From positions 186,001 through 250,000 of the forward strand of contig NZ_SCHL01000003.1 in the NCBI RefSeq assembly GCF_004099695.1: a DNA stretch of 64,000 bases. Direction: 5' to 3'. Source of the stretch: Methanosarcina sp. MSH10X1. Lineage in GTDB: Archaea; Halobacteriota; Methanosarcinia; Methanosarcinales; Methanosarcinaceae. A program made the translations under genes and the position numbers. How positions within the stretch are numbered: position 1 is the first letter of the stretch; each line of letters begins with the position of its first letter. Under the pieces are notes generated by a model. That model did no database searches. It saw nothing but the letters and a program-made list of their open reading frames with translations, and was not told where the DNA came from. Shown here one piece after another: positions 42,898-52,017 of the stretch.

Positions 42898-43497
42898 TCA
42901 GCTTTCCTCTACCTTTTGCCTTCCCGCTTCAAAAGCCCTCAGGTTCACTTCGATTGTTTTCTGCGGTACAAGGGCTTTAACGCTCTCAAGCAGGGTTTCT
43001 TTCGAAATCGGCAGGTAGCCTGAGACTGCCCCTACCATGACAACATTCATTGCAAGCCTGCTCCCTGCCTCAAACGCCAGCTCATCAGCATTGAAGGCTT
43101 TGACTATGTATTTCTCGGAAAGGGCGTCAAGAATGTCCCGGACCTCAGGATATTTCACCTGCCCCGAGGTAACCGTTACAGGTAACACGGGCTGGGTATT
43201 TACTATGATAACTCCGCCGTCCTTCAGGAAATCCAGGTACCTTACGGCTTCCATCGGCTCAAGGGCAAGCATAAGGTCTGCACCTTTTTTCGGGATCATG
43301 GACCCGTAGGTTTCCCCGACCCGGATATGGTTTACAACCGAACCTCCGCGCTGTGCCATGCCGTGGGTTTCCGCAGCCCGGATTGGGAGCCCTGCGACAA
43401 CGGCAGCTTTTCCGATAATGTCCGAGGCAAGGATTGCTCCCTGCCCTCCTACTCCCGTAATAAGCAGGTCGAATTTCTTTTGCTCAGCCTGGTTCAT
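42898..43497 (-). CDS. iorB: Indolepyruvate:ferredoxin oxidoreductase, beta subunit
   Basis: The 199-residue protein is the gamma-domain-type subunit of the 2-oxoacid:ferredoxin oxidoreductase family: FDLLITGVGGQGAILASDII (about residues 9-28), ETHGMAQRGGSVVNHIR (about 43-59) and EPMEAVRYL. With IorA it oxidises aryl pyruvates from aromatic amino acids to aryl-acetyl-CoA, reducing ferredoxin. In methanogens it also works in reverse for aromatic amino acid synthesis. The GGAGGTGA ribosome binding site lies within the end of iorA, and the genes overlap by four bases, so they are co-translated. Confidence 0.93.
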   Translation of the reverse strand: MNQAEQKKFDLLITGVGGQGAILASDIIGKAAVVAGLPIRAAETHGMAQRGGSVVNHIRVGETYGSMIPKKGADLMLALEPMEAVRYLDFLKDGGVIIVNTQPVLPVTVTSGQVKYPEVRDILDALSEKYIVKAFNADELAFEAGSRLAMNVVMVGAVSGYLPISKETLLESVKALVPQKTIEVNLRAFEAGRQKVEES

Positions 43498-45296
43498 CGC
43501 TTCACCTCCTGGATAGCTTCAAACTTGCAGATCTGGGCGCAGACCCCGCACCCGCTGCAGAGAGCCGTAATCACAGCACATTTGTTTTCCTCGTCAAACT
43601 CAATTGCAGGGCAGCCGAACTTTATACACTGTTTGCAGCCCTCACACTTTTCAGGGTCAACAATGTATGGGACCCGGCGTATGCCTGCCCTTTTCCCTGA
43701 AATCACGCAGGGCTGCCTGGCAATAACCACAGCTGTACCCTCAAATTCCTTTGCGGCTTTAAAAGCTTCCTGGATTTCTTCAAGCCTGTACGGATCGACA
43801 ACGGAAACAAATCCTGCGCCCATTGCTTTGCAGAGTTCGGCGAGCGAGACCTGGACGGTTGGCTCTCCTGTTACCGTAAACCCGACGCCCGGATTCGGCT
43901 GGTGCCCGGTCATGGCTGTAATGCGGTTGTCAAGGATTGTAACCGTGATATTTGCCTTATTGACAATCGCGTTCAGGAGCGAGTTCATGCCTGTGTGGAA
44001 AAAGGTCGAATCCCCTATGGAACAGCAGATCGGGCGCTTTTCCCCTGCATGGTAAAGCCCTGAGCCAATACTGATGCTTGAGCCCATGCAGAGCGTGGTC
44101 TCGACCGTACCGCTCTGGATCCCCAGGGTATAACAGCCGATATCGCTCGGATAAATCGCGTCTTTTCCAAAGACTTTTTTCATGGAATAGAAGGTCGCCC
44201 TGTGCGAACAGCCTGCACAGAGGGCAGGCGGGCGGGGAGCAAGCTCAAGTTCCGTGCCCGGAGATTCGGGTTCTGATTCGAGGTCGAAGGTTTTCTTAAG
44301 AGCTTCAAGGAAAGCACTTACGTCCAGTTCCCCTTCCCTTGGCACAAACCCGTTAGCTTTCCCGAGCACCGAGACCGCAAGCCCTGCTTCCTGTGCGATC
44401 ATCCTTACCTGTTCTTCAACTACAGGCTCAAGTTCTTCGAACACAAGCACGGCATCCACGGTTTCAAGCAGCTCAAGAATGAGCCGTCCTGGAACCGGGT
44501 AAGTTCCTATCTTAAGGAAAGAAGCTTCAATTCCAAGCTCAACAAGCGCCTCTTTTGCATACACTGCCGCAATGCCTGCACCTATTACTCCCAGTTTTGC
44601 ATCGGGTTTAAGTTCAAGGGAATTCCAGGGAGATTCGGCAAGGGCGTCCTCAATAGGTTGCTGGATGGAGAGGAGATGGGTATGGCGTGAGCGGGCGTTC
44701 TTCGGAAGCATGACCCAGCGGTCCAGAAGTTTTTCAAAATGAGGAGCCGGTTTTTCCACCGGGATCTCTCCGAGCTCGATATCCGATTTCCCGTGCGAGA
44801 TCCGGGTCGTGGGCCTGAAGATTACAGGGACTTCAAATTTTTCAGAAAACTCGAAAGCATAGGGAAGCATATCCTTGGCTTCCTGAGGGGTTGAGGGATC
44901 AAAACAGGGCACAAGGGCAAACCGGGCATAGCGCCGCGTATCCTGTTCATTCTGGGAGGAATGGCAGGACGGGTCATCGGCAACGATTGCAATCAGCCCT
45001 CCTTTCGTCCCTGCATACGCAAGCGTCATAAAGGGATCGGCTGCAACGTTTAACCCGACATGTTTCATCGTCACAACCGAGCGGACGCCTGCCCAGGCAG
45101 CTCCGACTGCAACTTCCATTGCAACCTTTTCATTAACCGACCATTCTATATGGTAATCACGGGCTTCCCGGCACGCAAGCGTATCTATAATCTCCGATGA
45201 GGGGGTTCCGGGATAGCCTGCAATAACCTGCACGCCGCCTTCAAGAAGCCCGCGGGCGATTGCCACGTTTCCAAGCATGTACTCACGCATTGTCAT
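43494..45296 (-). CDS. iorA: Indolepyruvate:ferredoxin oxidoreductase, alpha subunit
   Basis: The 600-residue protein joins pyrimidine- and TPP-binding halves. Visible are the N-terminal VQVIAGYPGTPSSEIIDTLA, the TPP/Mg site GDSTFFHTGMNSLLNA in the second half (about 420-440), and two 4Fe-4S clusters at the C-terminus: CEGCKQCIKFGCP and CSGCGVCAQIC. Together with IorB it converts indolepyruvate and phenylpyruvates to acyl-CoA with ferredoxin as acceptor. I start at ATG 45296, where a GGAG lies eight bases upstream; an in-frame GTG at 45314 overlaps that site. Length and motifs are complete. Confidence 0.93.
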   Translation of the reverse strand: MTMREYMLGNVAIARGLLEGGVQVIAGYPGTPSSEIIDTLACREARDYHIEWSVNEKVAMEVAVGAAWAGVRSVVTMKHVGLNVAADPFMTLAYAGTKGGLIAIVADDPSCHSSQNEQDTRRYARFALVPCFDPSTPQEAKDMLPYAFEFSEKFEVPVIFRPTTRISHGKSDIELGEIPVEKPAPHFEKLLDRWVMLPKNARSRHTHLLSIQQPIEDALAESPWNSLELKPDAKLGVIGAGIAAVYAKEALVELGIEASFLKIGTYPVPGRLILELLETVDAVLVFEELEPVVEEQVRMIAQEAGLAVSVLGKANGFVPREGELDVSAFLEALKKTFDLESEPESPGTELELAPRPPALCAGCSHRATFYSMKKVFGKDAIYPSDIGCYTLGIQSGTVETTLCMGSSISIGSGLYHAGEKRPICCSIGDSTFFHTGMNSLLNAIVNKANITVTILDNRITAMTGHQPNPGVGFTVTGEPTVQVSLAELCKAMGAGFVSVVDPYRLEEIQEAFKAAKEFEGTAVVIARQPCVISGKRAGIRRVPYIVDPEKCEGCKQCIKFGCPAIEFDEENKCAVITALCSGCGVCAQICKFEAIQEVKR

Positions 45297-45410
45297 AATT
45301 CTTGTCTCCAGCACTTAAACAGGAAAATTTCTGTCAAGATAACAGATTAAATATATTTTTACTCGTTTGCTTCAGTGGTTAAGCATTCCTCTTGATCAAT
45401 GCCAGCAAAC

Positions 45411-45458
45411 TTGAAGTTTATTAAGATTTGAAGTTCAATGAGATTTGAAGTTCAGTAA
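45411..45458. repeat. Three 17-base repeats (TTGAAGTTCA) upstream of iorAB
   Basis: TTGAAGTT recurs at 45411, 45428 and 45445, exactly 17 bases apart; the last two units (AGATTTGAAGTTCA) are nearly identical. They lie 115-162 bases upstream of iorA and could be binding sites for a regulator. Confidence 0.55.
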
Positions 45459-45808
45459 GGACAGTCCGGCAACTAGACCTGCCGTCCGAAACCAGGTAAA
45501 CTTTTGCATTATTGAAATAACACGATCAATAATATACTTTCGGATAAGTGCTCTGATGTTTCCTTCTTTTGCGATCAGTTAACGGGTAGGAAAAATGAGA
45601 AGCAATCAAGTTTATACTTTTGACAAAACGGAAAATATAAAGGGTCCTGAAAAAACGAGCGCATTCACCTTCCTCAGGTGATCAGGGGGGAAGAAGCAGA
45701 AACCATAAACGAACTTGCCAGACTGCCGGGTCGCGGTCAAGCCCGTGCCTTAAACGGCCTAAAATCTGGGAGTGTTCAGGATTGGATCGCCGCCAGTAAA
45801 GGACTTAT

Positions 45809-45845
45809 AAAAAAGGGGCGTAGCGGAACCAGAAAAGGTTCGCTT
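45809..45845 (-). terminator. Hairpin plus U-run ending the CooC gene
   Basis: On the minus strand, an AGCGAACC / GGTTCCGCT stem with an A/U-rich loop (45822-45844, one bulged base) is followed by CCCC and six Us. It lies about 45 bases beyond the CooC stop. Confidence 0.6.
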
Positions 45846-45887
45846 ACTGCCCTGTTCATGGATGAGTAACTCAATTTTACCGGAAAT

Positions 45888-46691
45888 TCACATTCTTCCC
45901 AGGAATTCTGCAAGCTTTTTTATTTCATCCAGTTCGAAATCAAGTTCTTTGCCTTTCAGGGATGCTTTAAAGATCTCTCTTTTTTCGGGGATTTCAGCCA
46001 CAACATTCACGCAGTTCACCGATGCCAGCATTTCTTCCCTGATATCCGGTTCAACCTTATTAAGCACAAAATAAACTTTGCACCCGCACTGGGCACCAAA
46101 TTCATCGAATTTCTTTGAGAGCCTGAGGGATTCGTAGGAAGGGTCTACAACCACGAGAATGAGGTCAAAGTCCTTATCAACCCCGCGCCCGAAATGCTCG
46201 GTGCCGGCTTCCGTATCCACGATTACGATATCGTCTTTCCCGAGATCCAGGTTTTCAAGAAACTCCCTGGTCAGAACTCCCATTGGGCAGGCGCATCCCT
46301 CCCCATAATTATGGATCTTGCCAACCGCCATCAGCCTGACTCCGTCCTTTTCTTCAACAAATTCCGGAGGGAGGTCGGAAAAACTCCACCTATTCTTAAA
46401 AAACCGGGACTGTTGTTGTGCCGGCTGCCCCGCAGTACCCCCATTTGCTGCAAGCCCCCAGAACTGGGTGGTTTTCGGAGCAGTTTTCTGCTTTTCTTTA
46501 AAACCTTTCTTTCCTCCGAAATACTCCATAAGGTCCCGTGGAGCTGCCATTCCTAACTGGCTGTGCAGCCCGTAATTGGACTCATCAATGTCAAGCACAA
46601 GCACGTTTTTAGTTTTTGCCATTTCCTTTGCCAGGAGAGCCGAAATCGTACTTTTTCCGCTTCCTCCTTTCCCGCAGACTGCTATTCTCAT
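45888..46691 (-). CDS. cooC: CooC-type nickel-insertion ATPase
   Basis: The 267-residue protein belongs to the SIMIBI P-loop ATPases. The deviant Walker A GKGGSGKST spans residues 7-15 with the signature first lysine (Lys8); DTEAGTEHFGRG (about 159-170) is the second nucleotide motif. The metal-binding CxC pair is in GCACPMG (Cys133 and Cys135). CooC dimers load nickel into carbon monoxide dehydrogenase. No dehydrogenase gene is in this window, so it serves an enzyme encoded elsewhere. A Gln/Gly/Pro-rich insertion at about 83-96 is unusual for the family. A hairpin terminator follows. Confidence 0.88.
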   Translation of the reverse strand: MRIAVCGKGGSGKSTISALLAKEMAKTKNVLVLDIDESNYGLHSQLGMAAPRDLMEYFGGKKGFKEKQKTAPKTTQFWGLAANGGTAGQPAQQQSRFFKNRWSFSDLPPEFVEEKDGVRLMAVGKIHNYGEGCACPMGVLTREFLENLDLGKDDIVIVDTEAGTEHFGRGVDKDFDLILVVVDPSYESLRLSKKFDEFGAQCGCKVYFVLNKVEPDIREEMLASVNCVNVVAEIPEKREIFKASLKGKELDFELDEIKKLAEFLGRM

Positions 46692-47333
46692 ATCCGATTC
46701 ACCTAACCCAGTAATTTATCCTGCTAAATTAAAAATACTTTCTTTAAACATTTTCTGAGCAGTAGGGTCAAAAAAGAGATATCAGGAAAGATAAGGAGAA
46801 AAGACGGAAAGAAAGAGATATAAGAAAAACCTGTCAAACTTCGAATAGTTACATAGAATCGTGACAGCAAAATAACGGATGGAAAGCGATAGGACAAAAG
46901 TCAGGAATTAGATACCAGACATTGAAAAAAATTCCGTTTTTAAATGGAGATTAACAGGTGGTTATGGGAGGGTAAACGATTAAAAAAACCCTCTCCGGTC
47001 CTTGCGTGCAGGACGCAATGGGGTGAGCGAATCCCTAACAAATATTATGAACTTTTGGTATATAATGGCACATGTTTTGATTTTTTTCGGGGCAGCTCAA
47101 GAATCTGGAAGCTGCTTCTTCCCTGTATACCTCGGCTCTTAATCTGCATAAAAATGAACAAATTTGGTGCCTCAGAACTCATAGGGCTCATCATGAAATC
47201 AGCACAATTTTTCATCACAGGCACCCAATTGATATCAGACAATATAGGCGGTTAATATAAGAAATAGATATCAGAAAAAATATTAAGACAAATATGCCTT
47301 AAAAAGAAATCTGTCTTTAATTTGCTTTCGGTT
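46692..47333. other. Intergenic region between pyrF end and cooC start
   Basis: These 642 bases hold the cooC promoter and the pyrF terminator. Open frames at 46944-47255 and 47045-47242 have no ribosome binding site or family features. A small hairpin GTCCT-TGCGTGC-AGGAC lies near 46998-47014. Nothing else is clear. Confidence 0.45.
47275..47317 (-). terminator. Probable pyrF terminator
   Basis: AAGACA (47285-47290) can pair with TGTCTT (47312-47317). On the minus strand the stem is followed by AATATTTTTT, 17-59 bases after the pyrF stop. Confidence 0.4.
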
Positions 47334-47999
47334 TCAGTTTTCTCCCCTTATTTCGGCCTCGATTTCGGCAGCAATTTTCCGGGCAGCTTCTTTTGGAGAT
47401 TCTGCTTTGTAGATACTCCTTCCTACGATTACCCAGTCTGCGCCTGCGGCAATAACATCCGATGCCTTTCCTCCCTGGGTGCCGACTCCGGGCGAGATAA
47501 TGGTGAGTTTATCTCCGACAATTTTCCTTATAATCTTTACTCTTTCCGGTCTGGTCGCCGGAGCAACAAGGCCGAATGCTCCTGCTTCAGCCGCCATCCT
47601 TGCGATTGCTTCTCCTGCTGGCTGCAGGAATTCGGCTCCACCCGGATGGCTCATCTCGCTTACCACGAACACATCTCTCCTGTACTCGGAGGCGACTTCG
47701 ATACAGGCATCAAGACTGTCCCTGCCTGTGAAACCATGTACTATAACGGCATCGGCTCCTGCTTCAAAGACCTGCTCGCAGATAAGGCGGTTTGTGTTGG
47801 GAATATCGGCAACCTTGAAATCGGCTATTACAGGCGCAAACTCAGCAAGTTCCCTGATTATCCCGAGCCCGGTAGCCAGGACCAGAGGATAGCCTACCTT
47901 TATAGCGTCCACGAATTCCGAAACGGCTTCTGCGATTTCAAGCGCTTCTTCCCTGTCGGAAACGTCAAGGGCAAGAATCATACAGGTTTTCCTTTCCAT
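47334..47999 (-). CDS. pyrF: Orotidine 5'-phosphate decarboxylase
   Basis: The 221-residue protein is OMP decarboxylase, the last step of UMP synthesis. A TIM barrel carries the catalytic [11 protein letters not shown] motif (about residues 61-71, lysine and aspartates), followed by HGFTGRDS and, near the C-terminus, SPGVGTQGG and VGRSIYKA, the phosphate-gripping loops. I start at ATG 47999 because GAGGTG at 48005-48010 is ideally spaced; the longer frame runs into the deoxyhypusine synthase gene. The two genes are four bases apart, so they form an operon. Confidence 0.95.
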   Translation of the reverse strand: MERKTCMILALDVSDREEALEIAEAVSEFVDAIKVGYPLVLATGLGIIRELAEFAPVIADFKVADIPNTNRLICEQVFEAGADAVIVHGFTGRDSLDACIEVASEYRRDVFVVSEMSHPGGAEFLQPAGEAIARMAAEAGAFGLVAPATRPERVKIIRKIVGDKLTIISPGVGTQGGKASDVIAAGADWVIVGRSIYKAESPKEAARKIAAEIEAEIRGEN

Positions 48000-48003
48000 A
48001 AAA

Positions 48004-48957
48004 TCACCTCTTTGAAAGACGCGTACGCACAGCAGCAACCATGAGCGGGAGAGTAATAGTTGCATCTGCATACACGGTCACGGACTTTGCATTTTCTCCG
48101 ACCTTTCCCCAGGATTGGGCTTCATCAAGCGTTGCCCCGCTCAGGCCGCCGGTCTCAGGACGGTCCATAGTCAGCTGGATTGCATAATCAAAGGACCTGG
48201 GAGTTACAAGCATGGACTGAAGGATGTAGTTTTTCGGAACTCCGCCCCCAAGAAGAAGGGCACCTGCACTCTCAGCCCCATAGCAGATTTCCATAAACTC
48301 GTGCATGTCAGCAAAGGCGTCCACATGCAGAGGATTTCCTTCTTTATATAGCCAGGCTTGAAGTCCTATTACTGAATCCTGAAGGGCAGGGCAATACACA
48401 GGCACGCCCATCTCTGCTGCGGTTTTCAGGATAGAGGAGTTGTCATCAAGGTTTTTCCCTATCTCGGTGAGCACCTGCCGGATAGAGAGCTTTTCCTGCG
48501 GAAGCCCGGCGTAGATGCCCTGCAGAAATTCCTCAAGGTCCGTAAAGTGCTGGTCAGGCAGGTAAACATCATAGATCCTGTCGATGCAGTCATGCCTGAG
48601 CTGGATATCATTTGCACAGGCTGTACCTTTATAATGGTGAAGACCCAGAGCCTCAACGGTGTCATGCACCATATTCGCCCCTGTCGTGACAAGCACGTCG
48701 ATATGGCCGTCACGTATCAAATCTGCGACAATATTTCTCATGCCTGCAGGAGTCATTGCCCCTGCAAGCCCGAAAAATTTCGTGGTTTTTTCAGAAGCCA
48801 GCATCTCATAATAGATATCCACGGCTTCAGCCAGCCTGCCTGCTCCAAAGGCGCAGCCGCCATATTCCCTTACAAGTTCGTCTACAGTCATATCCGCAGT
48901 TATTTTCGCGCCCCTGACCGGAGTTGTAAGATTTTTAGAAGAAGTTTCAAAATCCAT
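48004..48957 (-). CDS. dys: Deoxyhypusine synthase
   Basis: The 317-residue protein makes deoxyhypusine on translation factor aIF5A from spermidine or a related polyamine. It has an NAD-binding fold with [20 protein letters not shown] (about residues 90-109), and the catalytic lysine in [13 protein letters not shown] near residue 288. The sequence is complete and of normal length. A GAGGA ribosome binding site precedes the ATG. It is followed by pyrF four bases downstream; that pairing of translation-factor modification with pyrimidine synthesis has no evident logic beyond shared growth-rate expression. Confidence 0.94.
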   Translation of the reverse strand: MDFETSSKNLTTPVRGAKITADMTVDELVREYGGCAFGAGRLAEAVDIYYEMLASEKTTKFFGLAGAMTPAGMRNIVADLIRDGHIDVLVTTGANMVHDTVEALGLHHYKGTACANDIQLRHDCIDRIYDVYLPDQHFTDLEEFLQGIYAGLPQEKLSIRQVLTEIGKNLDDNSSILKTAAEMGVPVYCPALQDSVIGLQAWLYKEGNPLHVDAFADMHEFMEICYGAESAGALLLGGGVPKNYILQSMLVTPRSFDYAIQLTMDRPETGGLSGATLDEAQSWGKVGENAKSVTVYADATITLPLMVAAVRTRLSKR

Positions 48958-49277
48958 TTTTATTCCTCAAGGTTACAGAATTAAATTAGGAGATTATTGA
49001 AAGAGTAGTTACAGGTCCACATTTAAACTGGAGTACTGATATGAAATGATTTATGTGAACATGTCTGTATACATAAACCTTCTCTTCTGAGAAGTTTCTC
49101 TTCTAAGAAACATAGTAAAAAGATTCCTTAGAAAATTGTAGTTGAGGAATTTCCGGAAAAGTAAGTATATCATCCTCGCTTCAATTAAGGTTACTTTCAA
49201 TGAGTTCGGGCCTGTAAGAAAGAAGACCTCCAGGTAAAAGAAAAAGGAAAAAGGAGTCCGGACCGCTGATTTGCAGA
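48958..49277. other. Intergenic region
   Basis: These 320 bases between the deoxyhypusine synthase start and the thioredoxin-like stop hold no visible gene. A repeat TTCTCTTCTGAGAAGTTTCTCTTCTAAGAA (two halves of 15) lies near 49081-49110. Confidence 0.4.
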
Positions 49278-49670
49278 TCAGGCATATCCCGTAATGTTCT
49301 GACCGATTGGAGTGCTTTTACTTATACATTCCTCTCCGTAATTAATCACATCTTCAACTGCATTTTTCAGTATGGAGGGATAGATCTGACCTACCTGCTC
49401 CCATACAGGTCTTCCGCGACAGAAGAACTTAAACGTAGGCGTACCCTGGACTCCATATCTTTCTGCAGTCCACGGACTTGTTTCGATATTTGTGCGTCCA
49501 AAAACTGCCGAGTTCTTGAATTCTCTTGCATAATTAATAAAATAAGGTTCCATAGCTTTGCAGTAAGGGCAGGTAGAGCTATAGAACATTACGACAACCG
49601 GCTTTTTAGAGCTTTCTACTACTTCTCCCCAGTTTATATCTCCAATTTCTATCACATTGCTTCCATTCAA
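49278..49670 (-). CDS. Thioredoxin-like protein (CPYC)
   Basis: The 130-residue protein has a thioredoxin fold with VVVMFYSSTCPYCKAMEPYF (about residues 25-44) and the cis-proline motif VQGTPTFKFFCRGRP (about 73-87). The active site is CPYC, the glutaredoxin-like pair, rather than CGPC. The start is TTG at 49670 behind a GGGGGTAA ribosome binding site. No signal peptide, so it is cytosolic. A general dithiol reductase or a partner of an unknown enzyme; no neighbour suggests which. The C-terminal tail (about 20 residues) is longer than usual. Confidence 0.85.
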   Translation of the reverse strand: MNGSNVIEIGDINWGEVVESSKKPVVVMFYSSTCPYCKAMEPYFINYAREFKNSAVFGRTNIETSPWTAERYGVQGTPTFKFFCRGRPVWEQVGQIYPSILKNAVEDVINYGEECISKSTPIGQNITGYA

Positions 49671-50326
49671 TCGATTACCCCCGAAGTTATTGATAATTTG
49701 ACAGGATAAAACTAATAGAATTTCGGTCCTGGCAAGTCAGTCTTTCCTTTATCGGATTCTGTCTGCAGGATTCTGTTTATTAGATCAATATTCTCTATTT
49801 TCATAAGATTAATATTTATGCTTCATAAAATTAAGGTTCATACTTTTACGGAAAAGTCTAATAAAAGATATGCCTGAGGAACTGCTTTTTTCAAACCCGG
49901 AAATTTCAGATAGGTAAGGAAGAGGAATAAAAAGGATAGAAAGAATAGAAGATAACAGGAGTAAAGGAAAATAAAGAAAAAAATGAAAAATAAAAAAAAT
50001 AAAAATAGAAATGGAAAATAAAATAAAAAGGGAAAAATAAAAATAGAAAAGGGAAATAAAAAGGGAAAACAAAGAAAAAATAAAGAAAAGAAAAACAAAG
50101 AAAAAGGAAATAAAAAGGAAAATGAAAATAGAAAAGGGAAATAAAAAGGGAAAATAAAGAAAAGAAAAATAAAGAAAAAGGGATTAGAGTAAATTAGAAA
50201 AAGCTGGTGGAAGGACTGAGAAACCAGTTCCGCAATTTCCGGACAGTTTTCCCAGAATTGCACCCGATTCTTGCCCATAGATTAAAAATTCAGGGAGAGG
50301 AAATTAAGTTTCACACGGGTTCCCGT
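49671..50326. other. Intergenic region with A-rich, C-poor tract
   Basis: No gene is believed here; phenylalanine-rich frames on the minus strand are products of the base composition. The part at 49950-50196 is a remarkable A-rich tract described separately. The left end is the promoter region of the thioredoxin-like gene. Confidence 0.6.
49950..50196. repeat. A-rich, almost C-free low-complexity tract
   Basis: About 245 bases made of AAATAAAAAGGGAAAATAAAGA-like units in irregular repetition, with only two Cs. Read on the minus strand it is a U-rich stretch (TTTTTATTTCCC) beginning about 130 bases after the stop of the zinc-protein gene, so it may end that transcript. Confidence 0.85.
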
Positions 50327-50674
50327 TTAAATTCTCTCTTCTTCGCCCTCAGGATTCATTGTTTCGCAAAAACATGTGCTGCAGATGTATCTGTCGTCAA
50401 GACATGTTTCTTTAAAGTCGACTTTGGGGCCGCCCGGCTTTGTGGTTGCCTCCCTGAATACATAGAACTTTTCGTTGAATTCTATTGGCTGCCCGCATCT
50501 CGTACATACAAAGGGTGGATTTTCAACCGAGTCAATCGCACACTCAATGCAAATCAGATCGGACTTATCCCCGTGGACCTCTTTGAACTTTATTGGTTTC
50601 AAATCCAGGCTAGTATCCACAACCAGTACGTCTTCCAGCAATTCCCGACCACAAATATTACAATACTCCTTCAT
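50327..50674 (-). CDS. Small zinc-ribbon protein
   Basis: The 115-residue protein has three pairs of cysteines: YCNICG (residues 4-9), LICIECA (about 40-46), VCTRCGQPI (about 55-63) and YICSTCFCE (about 95-103), the last two of which look like rubredoxin/zinc-ribbon knuckles. I start at ATG 50674 because GGAGGC lies seven bases upstream; the frame is open farther but not coding-like. It has no enzyme motif and I do not recognise a named family. Zinc-ribbon proteins of this size often bind nucleic acids or form part of a complex. A hairpin lies in its leader. Confidence 0.7.
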   Translation of the reverse strand: MKEYCNICGRELLEDVLVVDTSLDLKPIKFKEVHGDKSDLICIECAIDSVENPPFVCTRCGQPIEFNEKFYVFREATTKPGGPKVDFKETCLDDRYICSTCFCETMNPEGEEERI

Positions 50675-51267
50675 TGTGTCGCCTCCCTTATTCAGAGGAT
50701 TTTTCGCCAGGCCCTGTGCTGAGCCTACACAGGGTTTCAATATCTCCGTGTTTGCACTCAAATCATATACCCCATTTTCAGTTTATTACCCTTACTCATA
50801 CCGAATCAGGCTATTTTGAGCTGTCCAATCCGGCTCAATCTTTCATACTATTGAGTTGTATTTTACCTGCCGGCATTACCCGACACACACAACAACTTAG
50901 AGAAGATCGGCCCAGAGCTGGAAAAGCAAACAATACGGAATAACAGAATAATATTTATGTTGATGTTGTTTCAGAAACACTTTTCGCATTCGGATCGAAA
51001 CAACATTAGAAGACACTTAGTAAAATGCGTTTTAAACCGCTTTCTAGCCTCTGGTTTTAACTTCCCTATGGAAATATATGACCTAAAACTATATACAGTT
51101 ATTGATTTTGACCAGAAACCAGGTGAATAATAGAATAAAGAGGAAGATGCATAAAAACAGAAAAAAAATAAAAAGTTGGTAATAAAGAGAATAAAACAAA
51201 GAATTTTATTGTTCCTTGATCAATACATAAGACGGGTAAAGAAGATTATTCAAAAGGGTTCGAAAAA
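50675..51267. other. Divergent intergenic region
   Basis: About 590 bases separate the leftward zinc-ribbon gene and the rightward HARP gene. It includes the hairpin above and AT-rich sequence near 51000-51267 that must hold the HARP promoter. No gene is visible. Confidence 0.45.
50712..50734 (-). promoter_or_regulatory. Leader hairpin of the zinc-ribbon gene
   Basis: CCCTGTG (50712-50718) and CACAGGG (50728-50734) form a perfect 7-bp stem with a 9-base loop. On the minus strand a TATA-like GTATATG lies near 50765-50771, so the transcript would start at about 50740, directly before the hairpin. It may stabilise or control the message. Confidence 0.45.
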
Positions 51268-52017
51268 ATGCTTAAGCAGAGATTTGTGCTGGACACTACA
51301 GCATTAACGGATCTGCAGACACGTGAGGTTATGGGCTACGCTTCCCTTTGCGAGGGAATGAAAGCAATTCTTGACCTGATAGCCGATGCTCGCCTGCAGT
51401 TCGGGATAAGTTGTTACGTCCCCTATCCGTCAGTGTATAAAGAGATGTATGAATTCGCAAGCCGCAATGGCTGTGACCGGGAGGTTATGGCTAAAATAGA
51501 CACCTGGCTTGTGAAGAAATCTCCTGACCGGTATAGAGTTAATGTAACTTCCCAGATTTTTCATGAATATGTTGCTTACATGCGGGAAAGGATTAACCGG
51601 GGCATGGGAGTTGCAGAAGACGCAATATGGGAGGCAGCTACTGAATGCCTCTTCATGGAGAATCCGCAAAATAAGAAGAAAGAGTATAAGGAAGAGGTTG
51701 AAAGGGAAGTAATCGGGGGGATTATTGGCAAATTCCGGAACAAGTATCGCGCTGCCCTGAGATATGGGATTCTTGATAGTGCTCCTGATATTGATGTTCT
51801 CATCCTTGCCAAGGAGCTTGACGCTGCAGTCATTGCAAGCGATTATGGGATTGAAAAGTGGGCGGAGCAGCTTGGAGTCCGCTTTGTGCCTGCAAACACA
51901 TTTCCGATGATGATGAAAGAATATCTTAGGCATCTTCCGGAAAGTGAAAAAGAACCCGAGCCCGGAGGCGGAAACAAAAGCAAAAAAGGATCATCGGAAG
52001 AATTAGAATTCATTTAA
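51268..52017 (+). CDS. Protein-only RNase P homologue (HARP, UPF0278 family)
   Basis: The 249-residue protein has a PIN-like nuclease fold: [10 protein letters not shown] at residues 6-15 with the first acidic residue, further acidic positions in the middle (EYKEEVERE), and the closing [20 protein letters not shown] (about 173-192). It matches the HARP/UPF0278 family, homologues of Aquifex RNase P, which remove the 5' leader from pre-tRNA without RNA. Several methanogens carry it as well as the RNA-based enzyme, whose Rpp29 subunit is encoded here at 4717; deletion studies in M. mazei found it non-essential for RNase P activity. A glycine/serine/lysine tail is not part of the fold. Confidence 0.82.
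   Translation: MLKQRFVLDTTALTDLQTREVMGYASLCEGMKAILDLIADARLQFGISCYVPYPSVYKEMYEFASRNGCDREVMAKIDTWLVKKSPDRYRVNVTSQIFHEYVAYMRERINRGMGVAEDAIWEAATECLFMENPQNKKKEYKEEVEREVIGGIIGKFRNKYRAALRYGILDSAPDIDVLILAKELDAAVIASDYGIEKWAEQLGVRFVPANTFPMMMKEYLRHLPESEKEPEPGGGNKSKKGSSEELEFI

Larger units (their letters stand above)
45297..45887. other. Intergenic region between iorA and the CooC gene
   Basis: About 590 bases without a supported gene. It contains the iorAB upstream region with 17-base repeats (45411-45458) and, at the right, the CooC terminator. A 63-codon GTG frame at 45678-45869 overlaps that terminator, has no ribosome binding site and is not believed. Confidence 0.5.

Noticed and set aside
45678-45869. 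63-codon GTG frame between iorA and cooC
   Set aside because: Overlaps the hairpin terminator of cooC, no ribosome binding site, no family features.
46944-47255. Frames of 103 and 65 codons upstream of cooC
   Set aside because: Low similarity to any coding pattern, and no ribosome binding site.
49809-50278. Phe-rich minus-strand frames
   Set aside because: Produced by the A-rich tract; composition is not protein-like.
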